Under the pieces are notes generated by a model. It saw nothing but the letters and a program-made list of their open reading frames with translations, was not told the origin of the DNA and did no database searches. A program made the translations under genes and the position numbers. 64,000 bases of DNA from the NCBI GenBank assembly GCA_947179485.1, contig OX359245.1, positions 42,643,067-42,707,066 on the forward strand. The letters run 5' to 3'. The stretch is from Allacma fusca (lineage: Eukaryota > Arthropoda > Collembola > Symphypleona > Sminthuridae). This document shows, piece by piece, positions 11,905 through 22,861 of this stretch (within the stretch, counting starts at the first letter, position 1; each line of letters opens with the position of its first letter).

Positions 11905-14130
11905 ATGCAGAAACGCACAGAACTCTCGCAAATTGAAAAATTGAACGGATCAAATTATTTAACTTGGAAGTTAATGGTATCAACCATCCTACGAGCTAGT
12001 GGCTACTGGAACATCACCGCCGGAATCGAGGGACGACCAGACGAAATTGATGATCCAGAAGAAGCGGCCACCTGGGATAAAAAGGATGTCGAGGCAATGT
12101 CCATGATCCTACCCACTCTGGAAAAACGCCAGCTAATTCACGTAGCACACTGTCAAACATCCTGCGAAATCTGGGATAGGCTGGAAAACCTCAATTCGGA
12201 TTATTCTATATTAAATAAACAACAAACGTTGGCAAAATTTCTAAACTACCAGATTGGACCCGATCAACTCTTGGTCGACGCCTACATGGAGCTAGAGGAA
12301 ATTTGGAGATCTTTATTGGATATAGGAGTCTCCATGGACGAATCTACAGTTGTAACCAAAATTACCAACTGTTTGCCAGACAAATATAATGCTTTCAAAA
12401 AGGCATGGGACTCGGTGGCTCCAAGCTCACAAACTATGGCACAACTACTTGTCAGACTGAAGAAGGAAGATTTGGAGCACATCGACACAAGTAAGGGTGA
12501 GAAAACTACTAGTGTTAAAGCTTTTCACACAGATCAGGTTAAAACGCCACATCAGGCAGGAACCTGGAAAGACCAACAACAACTGAAAAGGCAGATCAAA
12601 TGCTTTAATTGCGGTAAAATTGGTCATATAAAACGAGACTGCCGGTCAGCACAAACGGTAAATACAGACCATGGAAACAGATCGGGACAACCAAAGGCCT
12701 TTATGGGGAAAGGATCAGTTCAACCTCCCCTGGATATTGAATGGATATCAGACTCTGGGTCAACGGGACACATTTGTGGAGATATCCGGATGTTCTCATC
12801 ATTTGAGACATTTCAAGAACCGCATCCAGTCTACCTTACAACTCGCAATTCAGTTAATGCAGAAGGTAAAGGTACTGTGACGGTTGAAGCAGCTATTGGT
12901 ACTCATTGGGAGACCATGGAAATAAGTGATGTGCTATTCATCCCAGGCGCTGCTAATCTCTTTTCCGAATTTAGAATGGCAAAAGAGGGATACAAAATTG
13001 TACGTGACGATATTGGGGTGAAGTACTACCGAGATCGGAGTTTGGGACCCTCGGCAGAACAAAAGGAAGGCCTATATATAATGAAATTTCGCCCCATAAG
13101 TCAAGAGACCCACGCCTTGATGGCGGACCCAAGGATGTCAAATCTATGGCATCGACGGTTGAATCACATCAATACGATGTATATTCAAGAAACCGTGCGA
13201 AAGGGTGCAGTTAAGGGTATTGCTCTGGATGAAGTCCAGGATAGGATTCATTGCGAATCCTGTGAAATCGGGAAACAAACCCGAAAACCATTTCCCCGGA
13301 AACAGACACAGAAATCAACCAAAATAGGTGAAGTGATTCACGCCGACCTCACTGGAAAAATGCCAGTTCCCACAATAGGAGGAGCCAACTATTTTCTCCT
13401 AATCAAAGATGAGGCGACAGGTTTTCGGATGGCCTATTTTCAGAAAAAGAAGGATGAAACTGCCGAAAATCTAATGGAATTTATAAGATTTATCGAAACC
13501 CAGACGGGTTCGAAGGTAAGAAAATTTATCTCTGACAACGGGACTGAATTCGTAAACTTAAAACTCGAACTATTCTTCTCGGAACAAGGCATTATTCACC
13601 AAACAAGTGCACCTTATTGCCCCAAAACTAATGGTCGAATTGAACGAGAAATCCGGACAATCAAAGATTGTGCCAGGACTATAATCTTAGAATCAGGCGT
13701 TCCCGAATACCTATGGGGAGAAGCAGTAGCAACCACCGTTTACATACACAATAGAGTACTTGATAAACAAAGCGAAGATAAGACTGCCTTCGAAAAACTA
13801 TTTGGAAGAAAACCATCACTGGATCATCTTCGGGTTTTTGGAAGCACAGCATATGTTCATATCCCGGATACAAAAAGAACTACCTTTGATCCAAAAGGTG
13901 CCAAATACATCATGGTGGGATACACTCCTTTTGGAAGAAAATATCGACTTTATAACGAAAAAGATCACGAGATCATTGAAGCTAGAAATGTCAAATTTCA
14001 CGAAGACTTGTCTAATCAAGGAAGTATCCCTGTCATTACCAAAGACGAAAGTACAAGTACAGACAATACAGCAGCAGGGACTAGTACTAGGAATAAAGAA
14101 AAAAACAGTAGCACCAGCCTCGGACTATAA
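11905..14130 (+). CDS. copia gag, protease and integrase (741 codons)
   Basis: This is the first ORF of the element. The N-terminal part is a copia-type Gag. A CCHC zinc knuckle (C233, C236, H241, C246) follows, then a retroviral-type protease with DSG at residue 283. After these come a GAG-pre-integrase HHCC zinc region near residues 415-455 and an integrase core with D481, D544 and E580 (DD35E spacing). The ORF stops at 14128-14130 shortly after the integrase, within an acidic Ser/Thr-rich linker. The remainder of pol is open one frame later; the change can be placed at a run of seven A residues (about 14099-14105). Drosophila copia is a single ORF, so this is a mutation or recoding site. 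The chosen ATG is the first after the leader repeats. Confidence 0.9.
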   Translation: MQKRTELSQIEKLNGSNYLTWKLMVSTILRASGYWNITAGIEGRPDEIDDPEEAATWDKKDVEAMSMILPTLEKRQLIHVAHCQTSCEIWDRLENLNSDYSILNKQQTLAKFLNYQIGPDQLLVDAYMELEEIWRSLLDIGVSMDESTVVTKITNCLPDKYNAFKKAWDSVAPSSQTMAQLLVRLKKEDLEHIDTSKGEKTTSVKAFHTDQVKTPHQAGTWKDQQQLKRQIKCFNCGKIGHIKRDCRSAQTVNTDHGNRSGQPKAFMGKGSVQPPLDIEWISDSGSTGHICGDIRMFSSFETFQEPHPVYLTTRNSVNAEGKGTVTVEAAIGTHWETMEISDVLFIPGAANLFSEFRMAKEGYKIVRDDIGVKYYRDRSLGPSAEQKEGLYIMKFRPISQETHALMADPRMSNLWHRRLNHINTMYIQETVRKGAVKGIALDEVQDRIHCESCEIGKQTRKPFPRKQTQKSTKIGEVIHADLTGKMPVPTIGGANYFLLIKDEATGFRMAYFQKKKDETAENLMEFIRFIETQTGSKVRKFISDNGTEFVNLKLELFFSEQGIIHQTSAPYCPKTNGRIEREIRTIKDCARTIILESGVPEYLWGEAVATTVYIHNRVLDKQSEDKTAFEKLFGRKPSLDHLRVFGSTAYVHIPDTKRTTFDPKGAKYIMVGYTPFGRKYRLYNEKDHEIIEARNVKFHEDLSNQGSIPVITKDESTSTDNTAAGTSTRNKEKNSSTSLGL

Positions 14131-15910
14131 TAGCGATTCCGGATCAGACAGCATCTACCCAGAAGACTACCTTACAGATGACGAACCCCTGATGACAAAT
14201 GACGAATCTGAAAGTGGAAAACCGACTTCAACTAAAAACACACCCAAGCCAGGACTCCTGAATAAACTGAACCCCAAAAACCTGTTCGATAAAACAAGAT
14301 TAAGGGATAGGTCCACATTACAACCACCTAACAGATACCAAGCACTTTTTAGCAACAACAATCAAGAACCAAATAATTACGAAGAATCACAACAAGCTCC
14401 AGATAAGAACAAATGGCTCGAAGCCATGGATCAAGAAATGATCAGCCACGAACAAAACAACACCTGGAACTTGGTACCTAAACCAAAAGGTACAAAAATT
14501 CTTGACAGTCGCTGGGTATACAAAATAAAGTAGAATACCAACGGAACAGGCAATTTCTACAAAGCAAGACTAGTGATAAAAGGATACCGTCAAAAATATG
14601 GTATTGATTACCTGGAAACATTTGCCTCAGTATGTCGGTATGAGTCAATCAGACTTCTTTTATGTCTCGCTGCCATGTTCAATATGGTGATGCAACAGTT
14701 TGATGTTAAAACAGCCTTTCTATATGGAGACCTGGAGGAAGACATTTATATGAGGCAACCCGAGGGATTCTCTAATGGAGATCAGAATATAGTTTGTAAA
14801 CTTAACAAAAGTTTGTACGGACTCAAACAATCTCCAAGATGTTGGAATCAAAAATTCAACAAATTCCTGAGCGATTTCAATTTACAGAGAACATCATGTG
14901 ACCACAGCGTTTACGTTGGAACAATCAAAAATAAAATCGTGTATCTGGCATTATATGTAGATGACGGACTTATTATCTCAGAAAATAACGAAGCCATCTC
15001 TGAAGTTATTAATGAAATACAACGATTATTTGAAATTAAAACTGGAGATGTAAGTACATACGTTGGACTAGAAATCTTACAAGAAACAAGAACTGGAATT
15101 ATAAAAATTACCCAAACTACATATATTAAAACCCTATTGGAAAACTACAACATGACAGACTGTAAAATAGCAAACGTACCAATGCAACCAAATTTGGATC
15201 TGGTCCCAAGTCTACAACCAAATACAGCATTGCCATACAGACAACTCATAGGCTCACTCCTATTTTTAGCTAAATGTACTCGCCCTGACATCTCTTATGC
15301 AGTCTCTAAGTTATCGCAATTTCTACATGCCTTCGACAACAGCCACTGGATAGCAGCCAAATATATCTTGAGGTACTTGAAAGGAACCATGAACCTCAGT
15401 ATAAAGTATGAACAAAACTCAAACTCGGAACTTATTGGATATTCTGACTCGGATTACGCTGGAGATAAACTTCAAAGAAAATCAACCAGCGGGTATGTAT
15501 TCTTATTGGGAAATGGAGCTATAAGTTGGTCCAGTCAAAAACAGCCTGTCGTGGCTGTGTCATCAACAGAAGCAGAATACATAGCTCTAGCTTCAGCAGC
15601 TAGGGAATCCACATGGCTCCGAAGATTCTTGGGTGAACTAGGTCATCCCAGGACTTCACCGATACCAATTTACGTTGATAACCAAAGCACGATTAGACTT
15701 GCCAAGAACCCAGAAATGCATAATCGTACGAAGCATATAGATGTACGTTATCATTTTACCAGAGACTTAGTGACAAATAACGAAATTCAAGTAGAATATG
15801 TACCTACACATGATCAACTAGCTGATGGATTAACAAAACCACTATCCCGAACAAAGTTTCTGGAATCAAGGGAAGGATTCGGAATAAAATCAACTGAAGA
15901 GATAAAACCG
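14102..15910 (+). CDS. copia reverse transcriptase and RNase H
   Basis: This continues the element's pol in the +1 frame relative to gag. After the acidic linker comes the conserved copia RT entry (WVYKIK), where a TAG stop at 14531-14533 interrupts the frame. The sequence past it carries on in the same frame (YKARLVIKGY), then FDVKTAFLYG and the catalytic YVDD at 14954-14965. RNase H follows, with YSDSDYAGD, the EAEYIALA block and DNQST. The end of the usual copia pol (LADGLTKPL) is at about 15820-15845. One frameshift and one stop separate it from the gag ATG. With identical LTRs these changes are either very young or tolerated through recoding. Confidence 0.88.
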
Positions 15911-17692
15911 AAGAAAACATGGTCATCCGCAGCTTACTTATCTCTATGGACAGCCATCATTACCATTATATCCCTCCCAACCTTGGTACTTTCTAAAGTC
16001 GCAAATAAAACAACTCTAATACCTCCAGCAAACAATCAACAACTAAGCTCAATATGGTTTTCAATAACTCCAACAAACAACCAGCAACTAAGCTCGATAT
16101 GGGTTTTATTTCTACTAATCATATTAATCCCCATAAATGTAAGAGCTGTTCAACAAGAAGAAATTCAGATACTCTGGCGAAAAAGTGAAAATCAAATCAC
16201 AACTGGACATACTCAGGTAGCTCTGGCAATAAAATTTATAAGTCCATGCGAAATACTAACACAGGACAAAATCGACTCGGGACTACTCCCATTTGCGAAA
16301 GAACAATGTACCCAAATGTATAACGATATATTTATCCGACAACTAGAACTAATGTGCCCTACCAAATATAAACACAAAAATATGGTAAGAGAGAAACGTG
16401 TTGTAGAACGAGCTTTAAATCCTGCAGTAGTTGGAATTTCTGCAATCATTGTAGCATGTATGGGTCTAGGAGTCTTTGGACATACAGCGTACACATCAAA
16501 TCAATATCCAAGTCCAGGTGCGTATGATCAAATGATCTCGAATCACCGCAACGAAATACGGACACTGGAACAACAGTACCTCCAAAACAAGGAAGCAATT
16601 AAACGACTCCAACAAGATTTTAAAACTGCTATGGAGAGCTTGTCAATACATCACAAAGACTTTGACGAAATAAAAAATAAACTGATAAGCACTAACTACG
16701 CTATCTCATTTATAACCAATCGATTGATGATTGGAAGAGACATAATTAAAGAAACACATCGGGACTGGGAAAACGGAAAGATTAATCCAAACTTCTTTGA
16801 TTTCCTAAATTACTCCAAAATTTGCCAGTCACCTAATTACTGTCCTGAAGGAAAACCCCAACAATGCTCATTATCTGAAAATAAAGATATCCTATACATG
16901 GATTTCTCAATACCATATGTATCAAAAGATAATATATTGGTGGAAGCAGATCCGTTCAACTTCATGATGAAGACAGAAAATGATACGTGTAAGCTAGTAT
17001 ACACCGGACCAGTAAATGCCATCATCCAACTAGGAACCAACTGTGTACTCGACACCGACTTAGAATACTCCAAAAGTTCAAAATTAGTTCTTCCAAAATC
17101 CGATCACTGTCTTTCCAAGGAAGCAATACAAGGAAAGGTATATTACACAGTAAAAGAATGCAGACCCAGCTACCCATTTGACTTTCGGCAATTTGTGCAA
17201 CTAAAACCATTCCATGGCAAGTACTATATATATTGCCCAGGTTCAAACTTAACCATAGGACATAAAACAGACACATGCCCTAACGAAGTCTTCACTCTCC
17301 CAATAACCGCAACCTTTAAAATTAATAATATTGAGTATATAGGCCATTTGACTGAAATCTCCCACATAGTAAAACCTGAGCCAATTTTTTCTGCTCAGAT
17401 TAACTGGGTATTACAACCCACAATCAATTGGACCAGCTTAATTACATCGGTATCCCAAACTAACGAATCAACATATATTCTACAGTCACTATATCCGAGA
17501 GTTGAATATGCTCATCCATTTTTCTGGACTACTACAACGGGAATAACTATATTAAATATACTAGCTATTATTATTGCAATATGTATTTGGAAAATTCGCC
17601 AATCAAAAAGAGTAATCACAATCCGACCAAGAATACGTCGACAACGCCCAATAGAATTAGCGTCAATCATCGAAAGAGAGGAAGGCAATTAA
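15911..17692 (+). CDS. envelope-like domain fused in frame to copia pol
   Basis: After RNase H the frame stays open for about 590 codons, with features of a viral class I-type fusion glycoprotein. A hydrophobic signal-like segment lies at about 15935-15990 and a second at 16100-16145. A furin-type site REKR lies at 16388-16399, followed by a hydrophobic Gly/Ala-rich stretch (about 16412-16480) placed like a fusion peptide. A heptad-rich helix follows (about 16549-16690), then a cysteine-rich ectodomain with N-glycosylation motifs. A C-terminal membrane anchor (about 17521-17592) ends in a basic tail. No in-frame ATG occurs before the furin region, so it must be made as part of the Pol polyprotein or from a spliced mRNA. 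A 45-bp duplication (NNQQLSSIW twice, 16030-16102) lies between the two hydrophobic segments. Function is inferred from layout, not homology. Confidence 0.72.
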   Translation, partial: KKTWSSAAYLSLWTAIITIISLPTLVLSKVANKTTLIPPANNQQLSSIWFSITPTNNQQLSSIWVLFLLIILIPINVRAVQQEEIQILWRKSENQITTGHTQVALAIKFISPCEILTQDKIDSGLLPFAKEQCTQMYNDIFIRQLELMCPTKYKHKNMVREKRVVERALNPAVVGISAIIVACMGLGVFGHTAYTSNQYPSPGAYDQMISNHRNEIRTLEQQYLQNKEAIKRLQQDFKTAMESLSIHHKDFDEIKNKLISTNYAISFITNRLMIGRDIIKETHRDWENGKINPNFFDFLNYSKICQSPNYCPEGKPQQCSLSENKDILYMDFSIPYVSKDNILVEADPFNFMMKTENDTCKLVYTGPVNAIIQLGTNCVLDTDLEYSKSSKLVLPKSDHCLSKEAIQGKVYYTVKECRPSYPFDFRQFVQLKPFHGKYYIYCPGSNLTIGHKTDTCPNEVFTLPITATFKINNIEYIGHLTEISHIVKPEPIFSAQINWVLQPTINWTSLITSVSQTNESTYILQSLYPRVEYAHPFFWTTTTGITILNILAIIIAICIWKIRQSKRVITIRPRIRRQRPIELASIIEREEGN

Positions 17693-17897
17693 TTACTACC
17701 AAAACTCTCCAACCTTAGTTCCTTTTTTTGTTTTGGTTTCGTTTTGTTTTGCTTTGTTTTGTTTTTTTTTAACAATATCCACCACCACCTGCTTCGGTCT
17801 CCGATGAAGAGGAATCAATAGAAAATGGAGGACCAGAAGAAAAAAAAGGGCCAAGGATGGAATAACTTCAGAACCCTCAAACACAATTACGGGAAGG
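17693..17897 (+). other. copia 3' non-coding region and polypurine tract
   Basis: A T/G-rich stretch (17722-17770) is followed by a purine-rich segment. GGGAAGG directly abuts the 3' LTR at 17891-17897 and is the probable polypurine tract priming plus-strand DNA. Confidence 0.6.
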
Positions 17898-18273
17898 TGT
17901 GAAACATATGTACCTTACCTAAAAGAAATATAGCATCTCCTTGTATATACATATACATATACATATATATATTAATTGTGTATTAGAGGGCTCAAAGTCC
18001 ATTGATTACAGGATCAAAGTCCACATATAATTGGACTTTGATCCCATTAAAAAACCATTAATACCACACTAATTATATTCGAATTGTCATTTCTCAAGTA
18101 TAAAAAGGGGGCTAAAAAGCCTCAATAAACACAGTTCACTGTCACTTTACAAAACCCAAATACTCTGTAGTTTGACTCCAAAGTTATTTCCTTCATACGA
18201 AATTCACATATCTCTAAAAATACAACTCATAAAATTATATCTGCATATTTACATAAGGACACTTTTACTCTCA
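17898..18273 (+). repeat. 3' LTR of copia element
   Basis: 376 bp and, read base by base, the same as the 5' LTR. It is followed by the ATTTT target duplication and then by the interrupted Penelope-like sequence. Confidence 0.93.
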
Positions 18274-18455
18274 ATTTTCTCCATCTTTTAAACTTTTCAT
18301 TAAGTTTTGGATTTCTATACCGGGTAAGAAAGTAGGTTTCCATTTCAAGACTCTTCGCAAGTATCCTGCGATCCTATTAGAAATATTGCCTATGTATGGA
18401 ATTGGAATTCATGGTTCAATCTTGTTTTCTGTTTCTATGATTGATGAGAGCAAAA
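18274..18455 (-). pseudogene. Penelope-like element, end of RT domain (5' portion)
   Basis: On the minus strand this reads the end of a Penelope-like reverse transcriptase: an IPYIGNISNRI block (the motif before the linker), an LRR-KWKP segment and a SLKDG linker. The linker runs straight into the GIY-YIG part now at 11159 once the copia element and one ATTTT copy are set aside. An in-frame stop just upstream of the IPYIG block shows earlier decay. No more of the RT is visible. Confidence 0.65.
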
Positions 18456-18889
18456 TTTTTTCAAATTAAAAAAAAAATCATTTCTAAATTTCCCTGCTGA
18501 CTATTATCTCCCTGCTGATATATTAATATATTAATAAATATTTTAGTTTGTCAAAGGATTTTTCGAATGATGTTACTATTGCAAATTGGATTTTAAATTT
18601 TTATTCAAGTGTAGTTGAAAAATTACACTTAGGATTATAACATGTTTGAGGCATTGAGGTTTTGGTAGAGCATATAAAATAAATTCAACGAGATCCCATA
18701 AAATTTCATTTGTGTGGGACTCAAGTGAGGAGTCACTAAAGGGTCGGAGAGATAAGTTAAAATACATGGGGCAGAGTTACCATACTGTTAAACAGCAGTA
18801 ATTACCTGCACTCAAATTTTAAAACATTCTAAATTATATGCGGATTGATGAGCTCACATTGGATACCAAAATGTTTCGTGCCATCTTTA

Positions 18890-19165
18890 GGTTGATATTT
18901 TAATAACAAGTTCATACAAGCGGGGACCTTTGAACCTGTGAAAGGATTTCTGTCAGAGGCATATGTATTAGAGTTTATTTAAATGTGATATGTTCAGGAT
19001 CGATTTTTGACCAAATAGCAAGATTGTGTGGGTATTTTTAAATAGGATTAAAAGGATACGATACCGAATAGCAGTACCAAATAAGAATAAGAAATAAATA
19101 AGAAATTTCATATGCATTGGATTTTCAGTTTAAAATTTCCAATTCCGATTTATTCAAATACTTGG
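18890..19165. repeat. duplicated module, partner at 26740-27010
   Basis: The block begins around CCTTTGAACCTGTGA and includes GACCAAATAGCAAGATTGTG and AATAAGAAATAAATAAGAAA. It occurs again at 26740-27010, directly after the receptor pseudogene fragment. It is part of the segmental duplication pattern and has no coding signal. Confidence 0.6.
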
Positions 19166-19210
19166 ACAAAATTTAATTTTTGTGTTTTAAAAATTATATA
19201 CACATATGCG

Positions 19211-19586
19211 GGGGTCGGATTTTTGTAAATCTCTTTGGAAGATCATTTCTAAATTTCCCTGCTGACTATTATCTCCCTGCTGGTAGGTCCTCAACGATTT
19301 CAGAAATCCCTGCTGGAAAAAAGGTCAACGATTTTCTAAGTCCCTGTTGGCAAAAAAATCCCTTACAAGACGTGAAATTTTGGCCAATCAAGCTAAAAAT
19401 CCCTGTTTGCTTAACAAATTTCCCTGAAACCCGTCAACAAATTTGAAAATCCCTGCCAAAAAAAAGGTCAATGATATTTAAAATCCCTGTTACTAAAAAT
19501 AAATCCCTTCCCTTTGAGAATTTCCCTGCCAGAAATATGTTTTCCCTGGGAAGAATCTTCCCGTCTTCCAACAAAAATCCGACCCC
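19211..19586. mobile_element. MITE-like element with perfect 16-bp TIRs
   Basis: The left end is GGGGTCGGATTTTTGT and the right end is its exact reverse complement (19571-19586). The ~375-bp body is mostly repeated TTTCCCTGC and AAATCCCTG motifs. A relative missing its right end lies at 28232-28560, and a short piece of the same motif at 18476-18525. A TGC flanks both ends with one extra G on the left, so the target duplication is uncertain. It is non-coding. Confidence 0.7.
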
Positions 19587-20361
19587 TGCATATATGGATA
19601 TGTTTGCTGCAAAATTGGTCAAAAACAGTGCTCGTAATAATCCTGATATTATCCTTAATAATATGTGGTTAAATGTCATTTATGGAAACTAGGCCTAATA
19701 TGATTATCTGTGTGAATGAATCAGCCCCAAGATTATGTATATACATATATTCAATCTACATTGATCATTAACCTTTAGCCTTGAAATTATTTGTTTACTT
19801 GTTTATTATGGACTCTGTTGAAAATAAATTAAAAATCACTCTATGCCTAGGATTTGGAGCATACGCACACAGTATTTTCTTTTCTTAATTTTTGGCATAG
19901 AGTCATGCACATTTTCCTTACAGTATCTATACATAATAAGAACAAAATTCTCAACTCACATTACATCACACTTCTTACCAACACCAGTGTAATCACTAGT
20001 CGCCCTACAATTTCCAGCGCTACCTCACGTCATATTATTTTTCAAAGGTAACAAAAATTGTCCCAACAATTGGTCCTGACAATCAGTGCCTAAATTAAGC
20101 CCATTTGCTTCCTAGAGCCAGTGAGGGAGCGGCAATACATCTGTCCTATTTTCTACGTGACATAACTGATTAAGCACATCTTTGACTATATGCACTTATT
20201 ATACATAATTATATATGTGAATACTCACATCATTATAAGAAAGTCAAATTTGAAGACTACATTATATGTAAACGAAGCTATAGGTTTACCTCTAAAATTG
20301 GAATAAAAATTCTCAGACATTCAAGTTGGTTACGGAATTTCTGAGAGTAGTTAAATACACA

Positions 20362-21300
20362 TAGTTTCCTTCCAGGGAATTATCAATTATTCCTGGACGA
20401 AATGGCTGGCTATATGGAGTGCATTTTACGGCTGAAAAATACTTTCCTCTAAGGGTTTGGTCAAACGATAATGAGTAATCCAGTGTTTTTATTTCCTATT
20501 GTTCTTGGAATTTCGGAAGTATCCAAGGAATATGAATGTTAAAATATTTACCACTATCGTATTAAACTCCCAAATATTTTCCTTAATATTTATGCAACAA
20601 ACACCGGCCAAATGTTACTTTTTGAAGAGTACGAGTGATTCAACCACTTTGTGGTCACTCGATATACTTTGAGGCTTTAAAATCCAAATTGTACAAGAAA
20701 TTTCCATATTAGTGATTTCCTTTTATTCTTAGATAGAATTCCATCGATATTGTGGTATATATGGTTTTAAATCATACCCATGTTTTGGTCATATCAAGTG
20801 TATACAACATACAGTGATTAGTATTATACAGAGTGCCACAAATGGATTGTTCCCCTTTAGCCTACACAAGGGACAACAGTAAATACATATTAAATTCCTC
20901 TATGACTGACAATGAGCAAACGTTTCCCCACATTTCTCAAAATTTGTTTCTCCCTGCTGGTTTAAAAACTCTAGGTCTGGTTTATTAACGTAGGTTCAGA
21001 ATTGGAATCACAACCTGGAAAATCCTGAAGAATATTGCAAGTTATTATTTTATGAGTTATTGTGGAGTTTAAATTTCACATTTTTTTCAATCTCCCCAAA
21101 AAATATTACGATAAAATTGAAAAAACTAAACAAACTCCCCCAAATCTTCCTCAAAAAATTCCCCGGTCTTGTCCACAATTCTTAACACATAAATGGACGT
21201 TAGATGGATGCCTAAATGCTAACTAAAAAATCCCAACGAACCAGTGTCAAATGATTTCTGGGATCAATGTTTAGCTCTGTAGAAACAAAGTATTTGAATA
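20362..21300. repeat. duplicated intergenic modules (paralogues at 27, 29 and 59-61 kb)
   Basis: 20362-20640 matches 27020-27260. 20740-20960 matches 27396-27596 and 59632-59800. 20965-21080 matches 29200-29320 and 59815-59890. 21130-21300 resembles 23590-23780, 29570-29740 and 61600-61700. These modules precede peptide-gene copies and mark old duplications of the peptide-gene unit. The CCTGCTGGTTTAAA at about 20947 is the empty site for the hAT-type insertion at 27597. No ORF here looks real. Confidence 0.6.
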
Positions 21301-22508
21301 TTTTAAATCTTAAAAAAAAATCTACTATGATTCACAATTAGACGACAGTGACGGCAATTACTACTGCTCCAATTGAAGAAAACGAAATTACAAAAATCTG
21401 AGACATAATTTGCTTGAAAACGGTGTAATCATGTATTTTGTTACATTAATTATCTCTAACATGGCTATAGGGGATACAAAGGCTCGTATTGCAAAATCGT
21501 ATTGCCGGAGGAAAGACGATCCTTTTTGTCCAATACTTGAAATCCTCGCATTGATAGATCATTAAGGTTTTTGCAAGGAGCAAACCCATACGGAACTAAC
21601 CCCCATGGAACTGACCGACTGGTCAAAAGATTACCAACCGAAGCATTCAAATTTGATGGAATCGTAAAACGTGAACAATACAAAAATCTGAAATTAAGTT
21701 TGTAAAATTTGAAGCGTTTTACATTCGTTAATTGAAATTCCTATTGAACATGTAATATTTTGTACGTTCCAAGTAGAACTAATTTCATTCCTGTGTATAT
21801 ATTTTGAACGCCCAGAAATAAGTTCAATTCCATTAGTAAAACATATTCCTGGTTAAATATTTGCATATTTGTGCATAACGTGCAAAATGCTTTAATTTGT
21901 CGAAGGATTTCCCTTTTGATATTATTAAAGCATTTCGCAGCAAACTAATAATGTATTTCACATGAAAACAATTATGATTGTGTGAGGATTTTGCACGCAT
22001 GCCGTTATTACGGACAAGGCTATACCTCACCGCAATACCAAGCACATTATTAAACTTCAATCGATTTCAGTATACGGTTGATAATTTTATTGCGGGTTTG
22101 GATTTCAAGGAAAACATTAAATATCAATTGGTTTTTACACCAAAAAAAAACAAAGTCTCGAAGAGTAATTATTTATTTACGCCGGCCTCTTCCTCCAGAT
22201 TTCCACATAATCCAAAATAAGTCGGTACATTATTGGTGTTGGGCTTCCGGCCTGCGGTTCCAATTCTTTCAAGTGGATTTGTCGTTTTCCAGTCAAATGG
22301 CAATGAAATGTGAATATTAGTGGCTTGTCATAAGTCATCCGTTTGGAAAGGAGAAGCTCCAGGGTTCACATTTTATAGCCTCAAACTGCGACATACTATT
22401 ACGAAATAACGTGTAAAATTCCTAAACCAAATTTCCAAACCAAGGAGTCATCTTCAAAATTTATATTTCCATTTCTGTAACGTTAGAGTTCCTCATTGTA
22501 ATTCCAGG

Positions 22509-22861
22509 ATGGGGATTAGGGCTAACTTTGTTATTTATGTCTGCGTGCTCTTATCTGTAATGCTTGTCACCATTATGGGGAGTACAGCTTCAAGGGTTAG
22601 AATTTTGTGAGATATGTTTTTCGTAATAATTATACTAGCATATATAAAATGTCTTTACATAATCATTTATTATGGAATTTAAACTTTATAAATCTACATT
22701 TTAGTCGACCCCAAGGATGCCCACCAATTTCTCAGCGAATTATAGCAGCCCCGAAGGGGAGTGCATGTGAAAACGGTCGAAGGTTTAACGGCTCTTGTTT
22801 AAATGGACGTTTCATCCCGCGAAAATGCAAATCATTGACTCAAACGTCTAAATACTACTAA
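22509..22861 (+). CDS. small secreted cysteine peptide, copy 2 (84 aa, four Cys)
   Basis: Exons 22509-22606 and 22705-22861; GTGAGA donor, TTTTAG acceptor, same phase as copy 1. The signal peptide (about residues 1-28) shares FVIYVCVLL and TIMGSTAS with the other copies. The mature part has four cysteines with spacing C-x15-C-x9-C-x9-C, is rich in Arg/Lys and contains FNGSC. This is the longest and most complete version and probably nearest the ancestral form, since the 24.7-kb copy ends before the fourth Cys and the 62.3-kb copy retains it beyond its insertion. Upstream lies the shared 5' module (21890-22508). The fold could be two-disulphide, but no family was recognised. Expression is not shown. 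Confidence 0.72.

Larger units (their letters stand above)
11160..18273 (+). mobile_element. Ty1/copia LTR retrotransposon with envelope-like domain
   Basis: A 7114-bp element bounded by 376-bp LTRs (11160-11535 and 17898-18273) that look identical by eye. They begin TGTGAAAC and end CTCTCA, and the element is flanked by a 5-bp duplication, ATTTT (11155-11159 and 18274-18278). Gene order is gag, protease, integrase, reverse transcriptase, RNase H (copia order), followed in the same frame by an envelope-like region. The element sits inside a Penelope-like fragment. Identical LTRs mean a very recent insertion, yet the coding region carries one frame change (near 14098) and one stop (14531-14533). 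Either expression needs recoding, or this copy was mobilised in trans. Confidence 0.92.

Noticed and set aside
13760..14533. 257-codon frame overlapping the copia gag-pol ORF
   Set aside because: Its first part is a shadow of integrase in another frame; its end (from about 14102) is the continuation of copia pol, already annotated.
21465..21683. 72-codon minus-strand frame
   Set aside because: Lies in a duplicated non-coding stretch and is not preserved in the paralogous copies.
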